From Amanita rubescens (lineage: Eukaryota; Basidiomycota; Agaricomycetes; Agaricales; Amanitaceae), in the NCBI GenBank assembly GCA_015039365.1, contig WION01000792.1, forward strand, positions 1-15,997: DNA of 15,997 nucleotides, in the 5' to 3' direction. A program made the position numbers and the translations under genes. The notes beneath the pieces were generated by a model, which was given only the letters and a program-made list of their open reading frames with translations, was not told the origin of the DNA and did no database searches. This document shows positions 1 to 9,936 of this stretch, one piece after another. Numbering within the stretch: the first letter of the stretch is position 1; each line of letters starts with the position of its first letter.

Positions 1-1191
1 TAATTTAAGCTGAATCCCAGCCTGCCACAAGGCTTTTCAAACCTGTATAGACCATGAAACACCACGGCAAAAGTGTGGTGCATGACTCGGAATCACAATT
101 TCTGGTGCAGAACACTAGACATCTACGCATAGCCTATCGAGTTCACATTCGCGATAAATTCAGATTATCTTGCAGGGAGAAAATATGCCTAAAATGGGTA
201 CTAGCCGATCGCCAGCGGACAGTGGGTGGTCAACAGTTCCGGGCGTTGCCACCGTGTATCTGAATCTGGAAAAGAAGCGCTGGGGTATAAGCTTAAGGTT
301 AGTAGGGTTTAATTTTCGTGATAGTTATTACAATTGGAACCATTTGTCGAACTCTATGTTCATATACACGAGATGGTATGTATAGCAAATACTACAAGAG
401 TCGAATAGTGAGGCGGCGAGTGACGTTCACCCGCATCATCGATCATCGCCCATCCGGTGATGCTCCCTTCTCAACGAGCCTGGCTGTGACCGACGCATCG
501 CTCATCGGCCAGCCAACTTTGAAACCACACAGACACCCAATTTTCCTTTCCGGCAGCCTCTATAACAAATATTCAGAGTTGCTTTTTGTCTAGATACAGA
601 CGACTCGTCACGGCTCACGAACGATGTGCTGGTGTTCAAGCAACGGTGTGTGTGGCCGCCGGAGTACCCATGGCACGATCGGGTTTGGTTGTAGGTTTTC
701 AATCCGTTGGTGTTCTTTAGGAGTGGGTCTCATCACGGGAGAAAAGTGGAATGGGAACCCTGAGCATGTTACGGGTCGAGGCACTGGGGATGAAATTGCA
801 GAAGAATTTCTATAGGCGTAGGAAGCAGACGTTTCTGAGGATATGGTAGTGTAGGTCTAGATATAAACCTGGATCGCGAGGCTGAGCGCTAAAGGAGATC
901 GATAAGACGATGTAGTCCGTTGTCGGAAACGCGTACCCTAGAACGTTCGCCCATATGCGATACTAGATGCATTTACTTGCCCCCTGCTTTGATCTTTGCA
1001 TCGGTATCTTGAACCTGGCTGACCAGATGCCTGCAGAATACGGAGTCACGAGTGTTGGCCCAGATGGCCCAGAACAATGCGTCCGAGTTGCTGTTCAACG
1101 CGGGATACTGGGAAAATGTGACTCGTGACTTGAAGTGACACAGTCATCTTGATCTTCTACGTTCACTATTGATTCCGATCATATTGCCAAA
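1..1191. other. 5' flank of NLR copy A, no convincing gene
   Basis: No coding region is supported here. From about 140 onward the stretch aligns, with many small indels, to the flank of copy B (from about 8355). Shared blocks include the segments near 150-260, 340-390, 450-720 and 960-1190. Short open frames exist on both strands but are not maintained between the two copies, so they read as chance. The stretch is rich in CpG, in sharp contrast to the gene that follows. It most likely holds the promoter and 5' leader of copy A. The start codon at 1192 sits in a favourable context (GCCAAAATGA), which is identical in copy B. No TATA box or named regulatory site could be assigned with confidence. 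Confidence 0.6.
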
Positions 1192-3265
1192 ATGAATGCT
1201 TTCAAAGACAATTCCACAGAGGACGTCCGTGGGAACTATGTGTGTTTACCAGTCATTAGTTCTGCACTAAATTCTGACATGATTAGACACAGACACACGA
1301 TCAGGTCATAAGCAGTATGTGATGAATCATGAATGATATGTAAACTTTGAGCCTTAAAATGTTATCTAGTGAATTCTGAGGAACTTCTTGGTTTGCTGAC
1401 TAGTAATTCAATGGTACCTCATTATACCTGATACTCTCACTGCAGAAAAAATCAGAAATTGGTTGACTCCACCTGACCCATCAACCAATCAATACAATGC
1501 TAGGAAGAAACACCATGAAGGCACTGGTCAGTGGCTTCTGAGGATGATAGGTATGCTACCTGGAAGAAAGAGTCTAACTCTTTCTTGTGGATCAATGGCA
1601 TATGTTAGTGATATCTCCAAAATTTTAATATTAGTCTGAGTGACTCAATAATTTCTAGCTGGTTGTGGAAAGACACTCATTTGGTGGGTATCCTGCCTAC
1701 TGATTCCTTTTAATATTGAAGGAGGAAATACATCCATAGTTCCACCATCATTGAGGACATCAAAGTCATTATTCAGGATCAGCCAAACTGGTTTGGCCTT
1801 TTTCTATTTTGACTTTAATGACAAGGAAAAGCAAACTTCCAAAAGTCTTCTTTCATCTCTGGTTTGGAGTCTTACAGCTCAGTCTTATAGTTACTTGCCC
1901 TTTGCAAGCTTACAAGCCAACTTGGCATACTACCCAACAGAGGGTGAACTCCTTCAACTGCTTATGAGGTTTTTGCAATGTTTCAAGCAAGCCTATATAA
2001 TCATTGATGCCCTTGATGAATGTGATGATTATTGCCAATTATTTGATCAAGTGATCAAAGTCATTCATGACTGGCAGTTACCCAATTTTCACCTTTTGGT
2101 GAGCAGCAGGAGAGAGCAATACATTGGTGTCACAATGGGGGAATGTGCCCCAGGAGAAATATATTTGGCTGCAGAATTAATTGCTCATGACATCCTATCC
2201 TATATCCACACAGTGGTTGGTGAAGATGATAGGTTGAGGAGATGGGGTCACACCATTCAACAGGATGTAAAGAATGCACTAATTGGTGGGGCAAATGGAA
2301 TGTATGTATTATCACATATGCTTCTTATCAAAAGTATTAAAATATTGAAAGGTTTCATTGGGTTGCATGTCAAGTTGAAGAATTGAAGCACTGTGCAAAC
2401 CAAAGGTACTCATGGAAACATTAAATGCCTTCCAAAGGATCTAGAGGCCATATATCAAATACTTGAGAGGATTGAAGAAAGAGAGATGCCTTCTGCAAAC
2501 ATTATTCTGCAATGGTTGGTTTTAGGAATGCATCCCTTGTCAAGAGAGGAACTATGCACTGTTGTGACATTTGCCAGTGATGCATCCAGTGGCAATTTTG
2601 ATTCTGACTTAGCCCTGGCACATCTAGATGATGTGATACAGTTGTGTTCTAGCCTTGTAATAAAGGGGGCTAGTAACACAGTTCAACTAGCTCATGCATC
2701 TGTGAAGGAATACTTCCTTGGCAAACCAACAAAAATGGGATTACCTGATATAGCTTCTGGCCATGCCTCCATTGCTTACTGCTGCTTGAAATATCTTATG
2801 CAATATGGAATGCAGGTTGATGAAGGAGAGTTATCACTCATGGGCTATTCAACTCAGCTTTGGCCAAAGCATTACATGCTTAGCAACAAAAACCAGTTTC
2901 TGAAGGACTTGACAATAATATTTTTCCAGGATGGTTTGGAGAGATGGAAAGATGAATATGATGGACTTTGGTTACTTGATCACTATGATGATTTAACACC
3001 ACTCCATTATGCTGCATTTTTTGGAATGGAAGAAATTGTCACAACTTTCATCACAAGCAACCAATGGGCAGATGCTTATAATGCAGCTTGCCAGCTTGCA
3101 GCAAGTGGTGGACATATTGGTACTGTCAAGCTCTTCCTTGGTGATAGAGGAAATGTGGATGCAGAGGAAGGGACATATGGAAATGAATTGCAGGTATCAC
3201 CATCTGAACATAATGTTGAAATTGAGAAACCTTTGATGGACAATAGAGTGGATATAAATGCAAAG

Positions 3266-4743
3266 GGTGGATACTATGGCAATACATTACAAGCAGCATC
3301 ATATTGTGGTCCTGCCAAAATTGTCAAGCTACTCCTAGACAAGGGAGCAGATGTAAATGCACAGGGTGGAGAATATGGCAATGCATTACAGGCTGCATCA
3401 TTTGAGGGCCAAGCTGAAATTGTCAAGCTTCTCCTAGACAAGGGAGCAGACATAAATGCACAAGGTGGACACTTTGGTAATGCATTACAGGCTGCATCAC
3501 GTGGGAATCATGCTGAAATTGTCAAGATACTCCTAGATGAGGGAACAGATGTAAATGCACAGGGTGGATTCTATGGCAATGCATTACAGGCTGCATCATA
3601 TAGAGGTCATCCTGAAATTGTCAAGCTTCTCCTGGACAAGGGAACAGATGCAAATGTGCAGGGTGGATACTATGGCAATGCATTACAGGCTGCATCACAT
3701 CAGGGTCATGCTAAAATTGTTAATCTACTCCTGGACAAGAGAATAGATGTGAATGCACAGGGTGGAGAGTATGGCAATGCATTACAAGCTGCATCATATG
3801 GGGGTCATGCTGAAATTGTCAAGCTGCTCCTGGACAAGGGAGCAAATGTAAATGCACAGGGTGGATACTATGGCAATGCATTACAGCTGCATCACATCAG
3901 GGTCATGCTGAAATTGTCAAGCTACTCCTAGACAAGGGAACAGATGTAAATGCACAGAGTGGACTCTATGGCAATGCATTACAGGCTGCATCATGTGAAG
4001 ATCATGCTGATATTGTCAAGCTTCTCCTGGACAAGGGAATATATGTAAATGCACAGGGTGGACTCTATGGGAATGCATTACAGGCTGCATCATTTCAGGG
4101 TCATGCTGGAATTGTCAAGCTACTCCTGGACAAGGGAGCAGATATAAGTACACTGGGTGTGCGGGCTGTATCATCTGAGGGTAATGCTGAAATTGCCAGG
4201 CTTCTGCTGGAAAGAGGAGCAGATGTAAAGGGACAGGGTGGACTTGATGGCAATGCATTACAGGCTGCATCATATGGGGGTCATACTGAAATTGTCAAGC
4301 TGCTCCTGGACAAGGGAGCAGATGTTGATGCACAGGGTGGATACTATGGCAATGCATTACAGGCTGCATCATGTGAGGGTCATGCTAAAATTGTCAAGCT
4401 TCTCCTGGACAAGGGAACAAATGTAAATGCACAGAGTGGACACTATGGCAATGCATTACAAGCTGCAGTTTGTGGAGGTTATGCTAAAATTGTCAAGCTT
4501 CTCCTAGACAATGGAGCATATCTTTAGTGGAAGCAGAGGACAGTTAAAATACTAAAAGTGTAGCTACCATACATACAGTAGAGCTACCATGCGCATGGCG
4601 GAGGGCTAAACAAGAGTTAAAATGGAGCATATGTAAATGCACAGGGTGGACTCTATAACACTGCATTACAGGCTGCATTATATGAGGATCATGCTGAAAT
4701 TGTCAAGCTCCTGCTGGACAAAGGAGCAGATGTAAATGCATAG
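3266..4743 (+). repeat. Ankyrin repeat array of copy A
   Basis: There are about 13 units of 99 bp (33 residues) with the core pattern GG-X-YGNALQAAS-XX-GHAEIVKLLLDKG-x-D-x-NAQ. Unit starts fall at 3266, 3365 and so on, exactly 99 bp apart until a 1-nt loss near 3886 (CAGGCTGC reduced to CAGCTGC). The frame then stays open from about 3887 to 4527. A last unit lies at 4621-4743 beyond the insertion. Unit position 3 carries Y, E, H, F or L, and positions 13-14 carry YC, FE, YR, HQ, YG, CE or FQ. The array is therefore more diverged than the core of copy B. It is interrupted and has no C-terminal cap. Confidence 0.85.
4522..4632. mobile_element. 111-bp insertion flanked by 12-bp direct repeats
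   Basis: An ankyrin unit is interrupted between 4521 and 4633. The 12-mer AATGGAGCATAT occurs at 4510-4521 and again at 4621-4632, with a 99-bp foreign body (4522-4620) between. Removing one copy plus the body reads straight through in the ankyrin frame. The body contains a short internal repeat (AGCTACCAT twice, near 4564 and 4584) and CpGs, which the surrounding gene lacks. No clear terminal inverted repeats were found. It resembles a very small insertion with target-site duplication; filler DNA from break repair is the alternative. Confidence 0.5.
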
Positions 4744-5199
4744 GGTGTACATCAGGATTTTGGCTGTGGTCTGGGATAGCTAGAGTGTACATGTATATGA
4801 CATTATCAGGCTTTACCTACCATTTAAAGAGTTGTAAAGAATGATCAAGTAATGATGCGCTACTGGTTGGCATTCTTGTAAAATGTGATCAGTGAATTTC
4901 AGTCTGCTGGTCCTATATAAGACAGTATCAGGGCTTATAATCCCTTTGTCTGAATGGCATTGAAATGGTCTATGACTGATACATGCTTTGAATTTTTTGC
5001 AGAAAGTGATCTGTAATTCCCATTCTGCCTATAATTGAATAACAATGCGGATCCCATGGTAGGCCTTGCTCGACGTCATTTCCGCTGAGAATGTAGCGGT
5101 CCTTGAAGTAGTCTAGCAAAACGGCGCTCGGAATCCGAAAACGAGGGGCAGGAACGTACCCACACGGGTATGAGATGTCCATTGTAACTGCGTATTGGC
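4744..5199. other. Spacer between NLR copy A and the kinase gene
   Basis: This is the 3' side of copy A and the 3' side of the convergent kinase gene. The first 230 bp is AT-rich and CpG-poor like the NLR, and CpG-rich sequence resumes from about 5040. A minus-strand open frame of 70 codons (4970-5182) has no recognisable motif and lies just after the kinase stop. It is probably 3' untranslated sequence. No further gene is supported. Confidence 0.5.
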
Positions 5200-6481
5200 T
5201 TACTCCTCCGTTACTTCTACAATTTTAGGTATATTACTGTCCGCCACCTCTGCCTGTTCAATCGGGAGCGTCAAACTTCGATCTCGTGCACCCTGTATAT
5301 CCCAATCAGCAATATCCCAGTTGAAGTAACTATTTTTGAATTTCTCCTCTTCGTCACCCCCATCTTCGCTCTCCGTGTCACTTCCACTGTCACTGTGGGC
5401 AATCACAGAACCGTTATGCTCCTCGGAAATGGATGTTCCGGCGGAACTCCAATCGAGAGGACCTTTAACGTCCCCTCCCCCTTCCCGTCCGTTCAGATCA
5501 GTAAACCGCCTTTTCAACTCCTCATAGTCCGGCACCTGATCGTGTTCAAGCCCGCGACTATAATCCAGCAAGTACCCGAATTCAGCCGGAAAGCTAACGC
5601 CGAGTTTATCACCAGACGCTGCTGCTTTCGACTCACGAATACGTCGCATGCTATTCTTCCTTGATTCGTTCTGAGGACCAGAAGTTCTCCAAGGGAGGTC
5701 ACCACGTAAGAGGAAAAAAGCGGTATAGGCGAGGGATTCGAGATCATCACGCGGTCTGAGGTCTATAATCTTCAATGAATCCACGCATCTTATATATACG
5801 GAGGTTAACCACCCACCAATGCCATCGTGCGAGTTGAGACTTGCCCAATGGAGCGTTCCAACGATATGCCTTGACTCCTTCAACGGATCATACTTGGTTG
5901 GTGGACCAAACTCGATACGACGGGCAATACCAAAATCAATGAGGAAGACCTGGGATGGGTCTGTTGGCGAGGAAAGCACATTCTCGGGCTTAATATCCCG
6001 ATGAACGAAACCATGTCTGTGTATATGATCCAAGGCGGAAAGCTATGGCAGAATCCAGGTAAACAAGGTTGTAGCCTGTGAGTGCAATACACACCATCTG
6101 CAGGACTACACGAACAACGGTTGTCACAGCCACACGCCCAGCAGCGCAGTCCTTAACGCTCGGGCCCAAGAGCTCCATCGCCAGACACTCAAAGTGAGGC
6201 AGTTGACCATATCCATATAATGCTGGGATTGCCGGATGTCCTTGTAGAAGCTGAAGTATCCTGCTTTCATATTGAAGGATAGGGCGCTTGATTCTCTGCG
6301 ATACCCGTGATTTCTTAAGCGCAACTGTTCGTCCTGAGTTTGCTTCTACGGCTTGGAAGACGAGACCCTGCGGTTGGCAATAGTGACATCAGTAGGGGTA
6401 TCAAGACAACCAGCAAAGACGGCTCACATATGCGCCAGTGCCGAGAACTTGGGCGAGGCGGTAGGTCTGGGGTGGAGGCAT
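5200..6481 (-). CDS. Casein kinase 1-like serine/threonine protein kinase
   Basis: This is a protein kinase of the CK1 type, expected to phosphorylate Ser/Thr substrates in cytosol or nucleus. The exons (- strand) are 6428-6481, 6095-6367, 5817-6042 and 5200-5762, joined by GT-AG introns of 60, 52 and 54 bp. The phases fit exactly and give 371 residues plus stop. Visible are the glycine loop GTGAYG (residues 14-19), beta-3 Lys36 in VALKK, helix-C Glu52, the catalytic loop HRDIKPEN (123-130), IDFG (144-147), and the CK1-style segment GTLHWASLNSHDGID in place of a usual APE, followed by RDDLESLAYTAFFLLRGDLPW. All catalytic residues are present, so it should be active. The C-terminal tail is Ser/Asp/Glu-rich (SDSGSDTESEDGGDEEE). 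The start ATG at 6481 gives MPPPQTYRLAQVLG, the usual kinase entry. It lies between two NLR copies on the opposite strand, and nothing in the sequence shows a functional link. Confidence 0.88.
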
Positions 6482-6761
6482 GGCAGTCGGATAGAATGGG
6501 ATTTTGGCGGCGGGTAGTGGCGAGGGGATGCATTGATGGTCCGATGCGTCACGTTTGCCCGGTACTCTCGACGGTCATGATCTTGGAGTGCAAGTCTGTG
6601 CCGCCGACGGCGGGCCGAGAAAAACACAGTTCGCGGCGATGTAGATATTTAGTAAATATTTACGGCATGACACCGGCATGCGTTCGCACTTGCACTACTC
6701 GACATTGAATTACGCAAATGTCCTTTATCAATGTATGCTACAGAAAAGAATGTAATATCCA
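6482..6761. promoter_or_regulatory. Kinase upstream region
   Basis: This 280-bp gap between the stop of the membrane-protein gene and the kinase start lies on the same strand. It is CpG-rich near the kinase start and AT-rich around 6640-6760. It presumably holds the kinase promoter. No specific element was identified. Confidence 0.35.
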
Positions 6762-7554
6762 TCACCCGGAAAATCTCCTCAGCTTAACAAACGTCAAAGC
6801 CCTTATCCTATCATGCGGCACTAGGAACGGCGGGAGGAGAACTGCCAACGACGAACACAGAACCGTGCACAACACTTGCACGACAAGCGTTTGGTGCGTC
6901 CACACCCAAAGCATTACACCTGCTGCCAACAACGACAATCCCAAGATAGCGATGTAAGGACCTGCCTTGAGCGAAATGCGGAGCCATCGCTCAATGATAT
7001 ACGAAGACTCGGCCGTGGGCAGACTCGTCGATCCATTCTCGGCACTGTTCGTCCTTTGGAGAAACTCCACTCCTCGTTATTATTTCTCTTCTTCCTCCTC
7101 TTCGGCGATCGTGGTTGTCGAGCTTTCAGATGTGTGGAACCAATCGTAAACGTGGTGCGCCTCATCTGGCATCATCATCTCGTACCACCTCCCAGAGGCG
7201 GCACTTAGCGTGGCTGTGCCGATATCTGCAAAAAGCCCTGCAAAGAATAATGCATTGACGATTTGGGATGCGAGGTCGGTCTGGTTGTAGGAAATGGTGA
7301 TGATCTGTGCTTGCAAGCCCGCGATGAAGGTACACTGTTACAATTGAACGCGTGTTCGTAAACCATCCTGGAGACTGGATAAAGAACGATACTAACGATG
7401 ACTGCTAGGCATTTGTATCCTTTTCCCAGACAAAGCTGGCGATCTCCAAGATCAATTTTCCAAAGGCAGTAACGGTTTCCCTCTTGAGCTCAACCTTGCC
7501 GTCTCTTCCAGCCACTTCCTCGCGCATCCGAGATTCCGAATCATCGCCAACCAT
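6762..7554 (-). pseudogene. Four-helix membrane protein, reading frame damaged
   Basis: The family is not recognised by name, although it resembles small multi-pass membrane proteins that seem common in mushroom genomes. From ATG at 7554 the frame gives a charged N-terminus (MVGDDSESRMREEV...) leading into AFGKLILEIASFVWEK. The next exon needs the frame GYKCLAVI, which is reached only by a 1-nt change in the run at about 7421-7424 or an implausibly short 38-bp intron. A phase-0 GT-AG intron lies at 7335-7396 (62 bp). Hydrophobic segments are CLAVICTFIAGLQAQIITI, IVNALFFAGLFADIGTA, YIAILGLSLLAAGVMLWVW and VQVLCTVLCSSLAVLL. Two consecutive in-frame TAA codons at 7077-7082 separate the first helix pair from the second, after a Glu-rich linker, and the frame resumes unchanged after them. 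It is either a decaying gene, a gene with an unseen intron, or one with consensus errors. I am confident it is coding-derived, not that it is functional. Confidence 0.55.
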
Positions 7555-7564
7555 GCTCGGATCC

Positions 7565-7823
7565 CATCAAGCTTTCCCATATTAATCCCCCCGATAAAAA
7601 CGCCAACGAATAGAGATCGCTATGGTCAAATTAAATAGGCACATAATGTACCCATGGCTGAAGCCAATACGCTCCAACCGCTGCCCAAGTTGAACATCAA
7701 GCTTCCCATATTAATCCCCCCGATAAAAACGCCAACGAATAGAGATCGCTATGGTCAAATTAAATAGGCACATAATGTACCCATGGCTGAAGCCAATACG
7801 CTCCAACCGCTGCCCAAGTTGAA
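7565..7823. repeat. Tandem duplication, 130 bp + 129 bp
   Basis: Two head-to-tail copies at 7565-7694 and 7695-7823 appear identical except that the first has CTTTCCC and the second CTTCCC. A shared CATC follows the second copy. The pair begins 11 bp upstream of the start codon of the minus-strand membrane-protein gene, so it duplicates that gene's leader or promoter. On the minus strand the unit reads partly as a hydrophobic peptide (MFNLGSGWSVLASAMGTL), but no continuous gene was recovered. Confidence 0.9.
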
Positions 7824-7826
7824 CAT

Positions 7827-8354
7827 CCGCGCCCCGCTCGTGATGAGCGGGTTGAGATGGTTAGCCATATCTATCCACGCCAACAAATTGCTTGTGCTCG
7901 TTCATGACGAGACCGGCGGAATCATGTGGTCGAGATTCGCATGTCGGTAATGGCTGAGTTGAGGGAAAGTTGAGGGCACGCTGGCTGCGTCTCCAGAGCG
8001 TAAAATCTAATTTTTTCGTCCGATGAGAGGTTTGTGGGGCGTGGATCGAGTCTAAACTCCGGCGGTGAAGCTTGCGGGGCCAAACTAGGGTGCCGCAGCA
8101 TGTGAATTGAGGGAGATGTGGGGTTGGGACACAGGACCGTGAGCGACGCATTGGCCGTGGTCGCGGAAGGGACGAGTGTGGAAGAGGGGTTCCACTACAG
8201 GAAGTCGTGTCTGGATGAAGGATTTGAGTGTATGGGTGCAGGGTGCAGGATGTCCGATGGAGCACCGGCTGACATCTGGTAAGTCGTTAGATCGTTTTCA
8301 GCGAGGGAAATAGAATCATAACTCACAAGATCAATGTTGGCAGCATATATATTG
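7827..8354. other. No convincing gene
   Basis: This is CpG-rich unique sequence. A minus-strand open frame of 134 codons (7861-8265) is rich in Ser, Arg, Pro, His and Thr and has no motif, hydrophobic segment or intron support, as expected of a chance frame in GC-rich DNA. The second flank copy starts at about 8355. Confidence 0.5.
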
Positions 8355-9936
8355 GATTTCACGTCCACGATAAATTCAGATTGTCGTGCAGGGGTAAATT
8401 GAGCCTGAAGTGGGGTAGCCGAATGCCAGCGGGACTAGTTGGTCAACAGTTCCGTCCAAGCCGCGAGCACCGCGCGTTGCTATCGAGTATCTGGACCTGG
8501 AAAAGAAAGGCGGAGGGTAGTTGGTAGGATTTAATTATCATGATAGTGCAATGGAACCATTTGTCGAAACCCTAGGTGGTGCCAGGTGCGCGCTGTCTGA
8601 CAGCGTCTGTGACATCGCTTCATTGGCGTGTGTGAGCCGGTTTGTCACTTTGGATGAGCTTGTAAAGCCATTTTGTAGTAGACGTCCTTTTGAGTAGGCG
8701 GAGGACGCAGGGCTGAGCGGGAACTATCGGGTACTGTACATGATCGATCCGGTTTCCTCCGAGTCACTGTTGCTGACTGAGCTGCTGCCACTCCATCCTG
8801 CCTCAAACCGCGTTTGCTTACACCGGATACGCAGGAAGAACTTCCCACCTTTTCGCTTTAAACTTTCGGAAGTGGTACTACCCGCTCGCCGACCTTTCTC
8901 ATGCCCGCTACTACGGGAGGAGGGTTCACGCCTGGTTATACCGTTCTCGTACCCAAGAGCATGAGGGTATCTGACGCCCAGTAAGAAGTCGAAGGTCGCG
9001 GCGAGTAGTAAAGAAAAAAGTATGAAGCAACCCGCTTTTCTGCTCTTTTTCTCTTCGTGCTAAAGGCTCTCATCTACCGTCGTTTTGTAGATTTATTTAT
9101 TTTTGGGTGTCAATTATGTGTCTCTTATGTTCATATACACGAGATGAATATATATAAGTTACAGCAAATACGAGGATCGAATAAATCATCGATGACCACC
9201 CATCCGGTGATGCGCCTGACTGCGATCTACACGTCACTCATCGACTTCCCGAATTTGATATCACCACCCACCCAGTTTTCCTTGCCGGCAGCCTCTGCAA
9301 CGGGCACAGACACAAGCACTCCATGGCCCACATAAGCAGATATTCAGACTAGTTGCTTGTTGTCTAGATACAGATGGCTCGTCACGAGCAATGCGCTGGT
9401 ATTCAAGCGACGGTATGGCCGGTGTAGCCGCCAGAGTATTCGTGGCACGATCGTGTTTGGTGCGTTGGCGTTCTTTAGGAGTGGGTCCCATGTGGGGAGA
9501 AAAGTTGAACGGGAATTCTGAGCATGTTATGATCATGGAGACGAAATTGCAAAAGTGGCAAGGAGAAAGAGACTTCGAGGGAAGAGGATATGGCGGTGTA
9601 CGTCTAGACATTTGGGGATCGCGAGGCTGATTGCTAAAGGAGATGAATAAGACGATCAAGAACTAGACATGTCCGTTGTCAGAGATGCATGTTCAACGTT
9701 CGCCGTATCGATGAATGTGTTTACTTGCACCCCTGCTCTGATCTTTGCATCTTGGTGAGTCTTTTCAACCTGACTACCAAATGCCTGCAGAATACGGAGT
9801 CACGAGTTTTGGTCCAGATTATAGGCCCGGCCCAATTGTCGTTCGCAGGAGACAGTGAAAATGTAACTTGTGACTCAGTGACATAATCTTCTGCACCTCT
9901 TGATCTCCTACAGTCACTATCAATCACATCGCCAAA
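8355..9936. other. 5' flank of NLR copy B, no convincing gene
   Basis: This is the homologue of the copy A flank and presumably contains the promoter. The largest open frame (9261-9659, minus strand) matches a shorter one in copy A (502-702) only over the motif SVSRQ-x-AT. Both diverge around it with frame-changing indels, so coding is not supported. CpG density is high up to about 10040 and then collapses. The start context GCCAAAATGA at 9931-9940 is shared with copy A. Confidence 0.55.
8569..9120. other. About 550-bp segment absent from copy A
   Basis: In copy A the sequence CCATTTGTCGAA is followed directly by CTCTATGTTCATATACACG. In copy B the same two blocks are separated by about 550 bp. 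The extra segment has no long open frame with recognisable motifs, no clear TG...CA termini and no obvious target-site duplication. It may be an insertion in B (for example a degraded solo LTR or non-autonomous element) or a deletion in A. Confidence 0.6.

Larger units (their letters stand above)
140..4743 (+). repeat. Segmental duplication, unit A
   Basis: This unit comprises the 5' flank plus the NLR gene and matches unit B (8355 to about 13460) in the same orientation. Homology begins near 140 (B: 8355) at a shared CGATAAATTCAG block. It runs through the promoter-like flank, all six introns and exons, and into the ankyrin array. Introns are conserved in position but differ in length (47/48, 55/46, 55/50, 55/55, 56/60 and 50/55 bp in A/B), so this is an old duplication rather than an assembly copy. 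Unit A lacks the diverged C-terminal ankyrin block of B. Confidence 0.8.
1192..4743 (+). pseudogene. NACHT-ankyrin NLR, copy A (broken)
   Basis: This is the paralogue of the gene at 9937-15502, an NLR-like STAND NTPase of the fungal NACHT type with C-terminal ankyrin repeats. Comparison with B gives exons 1192-1239, 1287-1314, 1370-1390, 1446-1603, 1659-1683, 1740-2301 and 2352 onward, all with GT-AG introns. Visible motifs are N-terminal [24 protein letters not shown], Walker A GISGCGKT split by the intron 1604-1658, Walker B IIIDALDEC near 2004-2030, and LAHASVKEYF near 2687-2717. Relative to B it has lost 1 nt near 1539, 2 nt near 1785, 1 nt near 2405, 1 nt near 2424 and 1 nt near 3886. 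It carries a 111-bp insertion introducing a TAG at 4525-4527, and the last ankyrin remnant ends at TAG 4741-4743 where CAG is expected. Exon 2 is 28 bp against 22 bp in B, a difference of six that keeps frame, so the gene was once under coding constraint. Some breaks could be consensus errors, but the insertion and truncation cannot be. Confidence 0.8.

Noticed and set aside
54..815. Short plus-strand open frames in the first 0.8 kb
   Set aside because: They overlap each other, have no motifs and are not preserved in the duplicated flank.
4970..5182. 70-codon minus-strand open frame after the kinase stop
   Set aside because: No motif, no homologous partner and no splice link that keeps kinase features; more likely 3' untranslated sequence.
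6340..6708. 122-codon plus-strand frame opposite the kinase first exon
   Set aside because: It is antisense to the glycine-loop exon and its intron, and has no recognisable feature.
7861..8265. 134-codon minus-strand open frame
   Set aside because: Composition rich in S, R, P, H and T with no domain, helix or signal; typical of chance frames in CpG-rich DNA.
8569..9120. Solo LTR
   Set aside because: Neither TG...CA ends nor a 4-6 bp target duplication could be found at the boundaries, so it is left as an unclassified indel.
9261..9659. Minus-strand frame partly matching 502-702 in the other flank copy
   Set aside because: Only the stretch around SVSRQ-x-AT is shared and the rest is disrupted by frame-changing indels. 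DNA homology of the flanks explains it.
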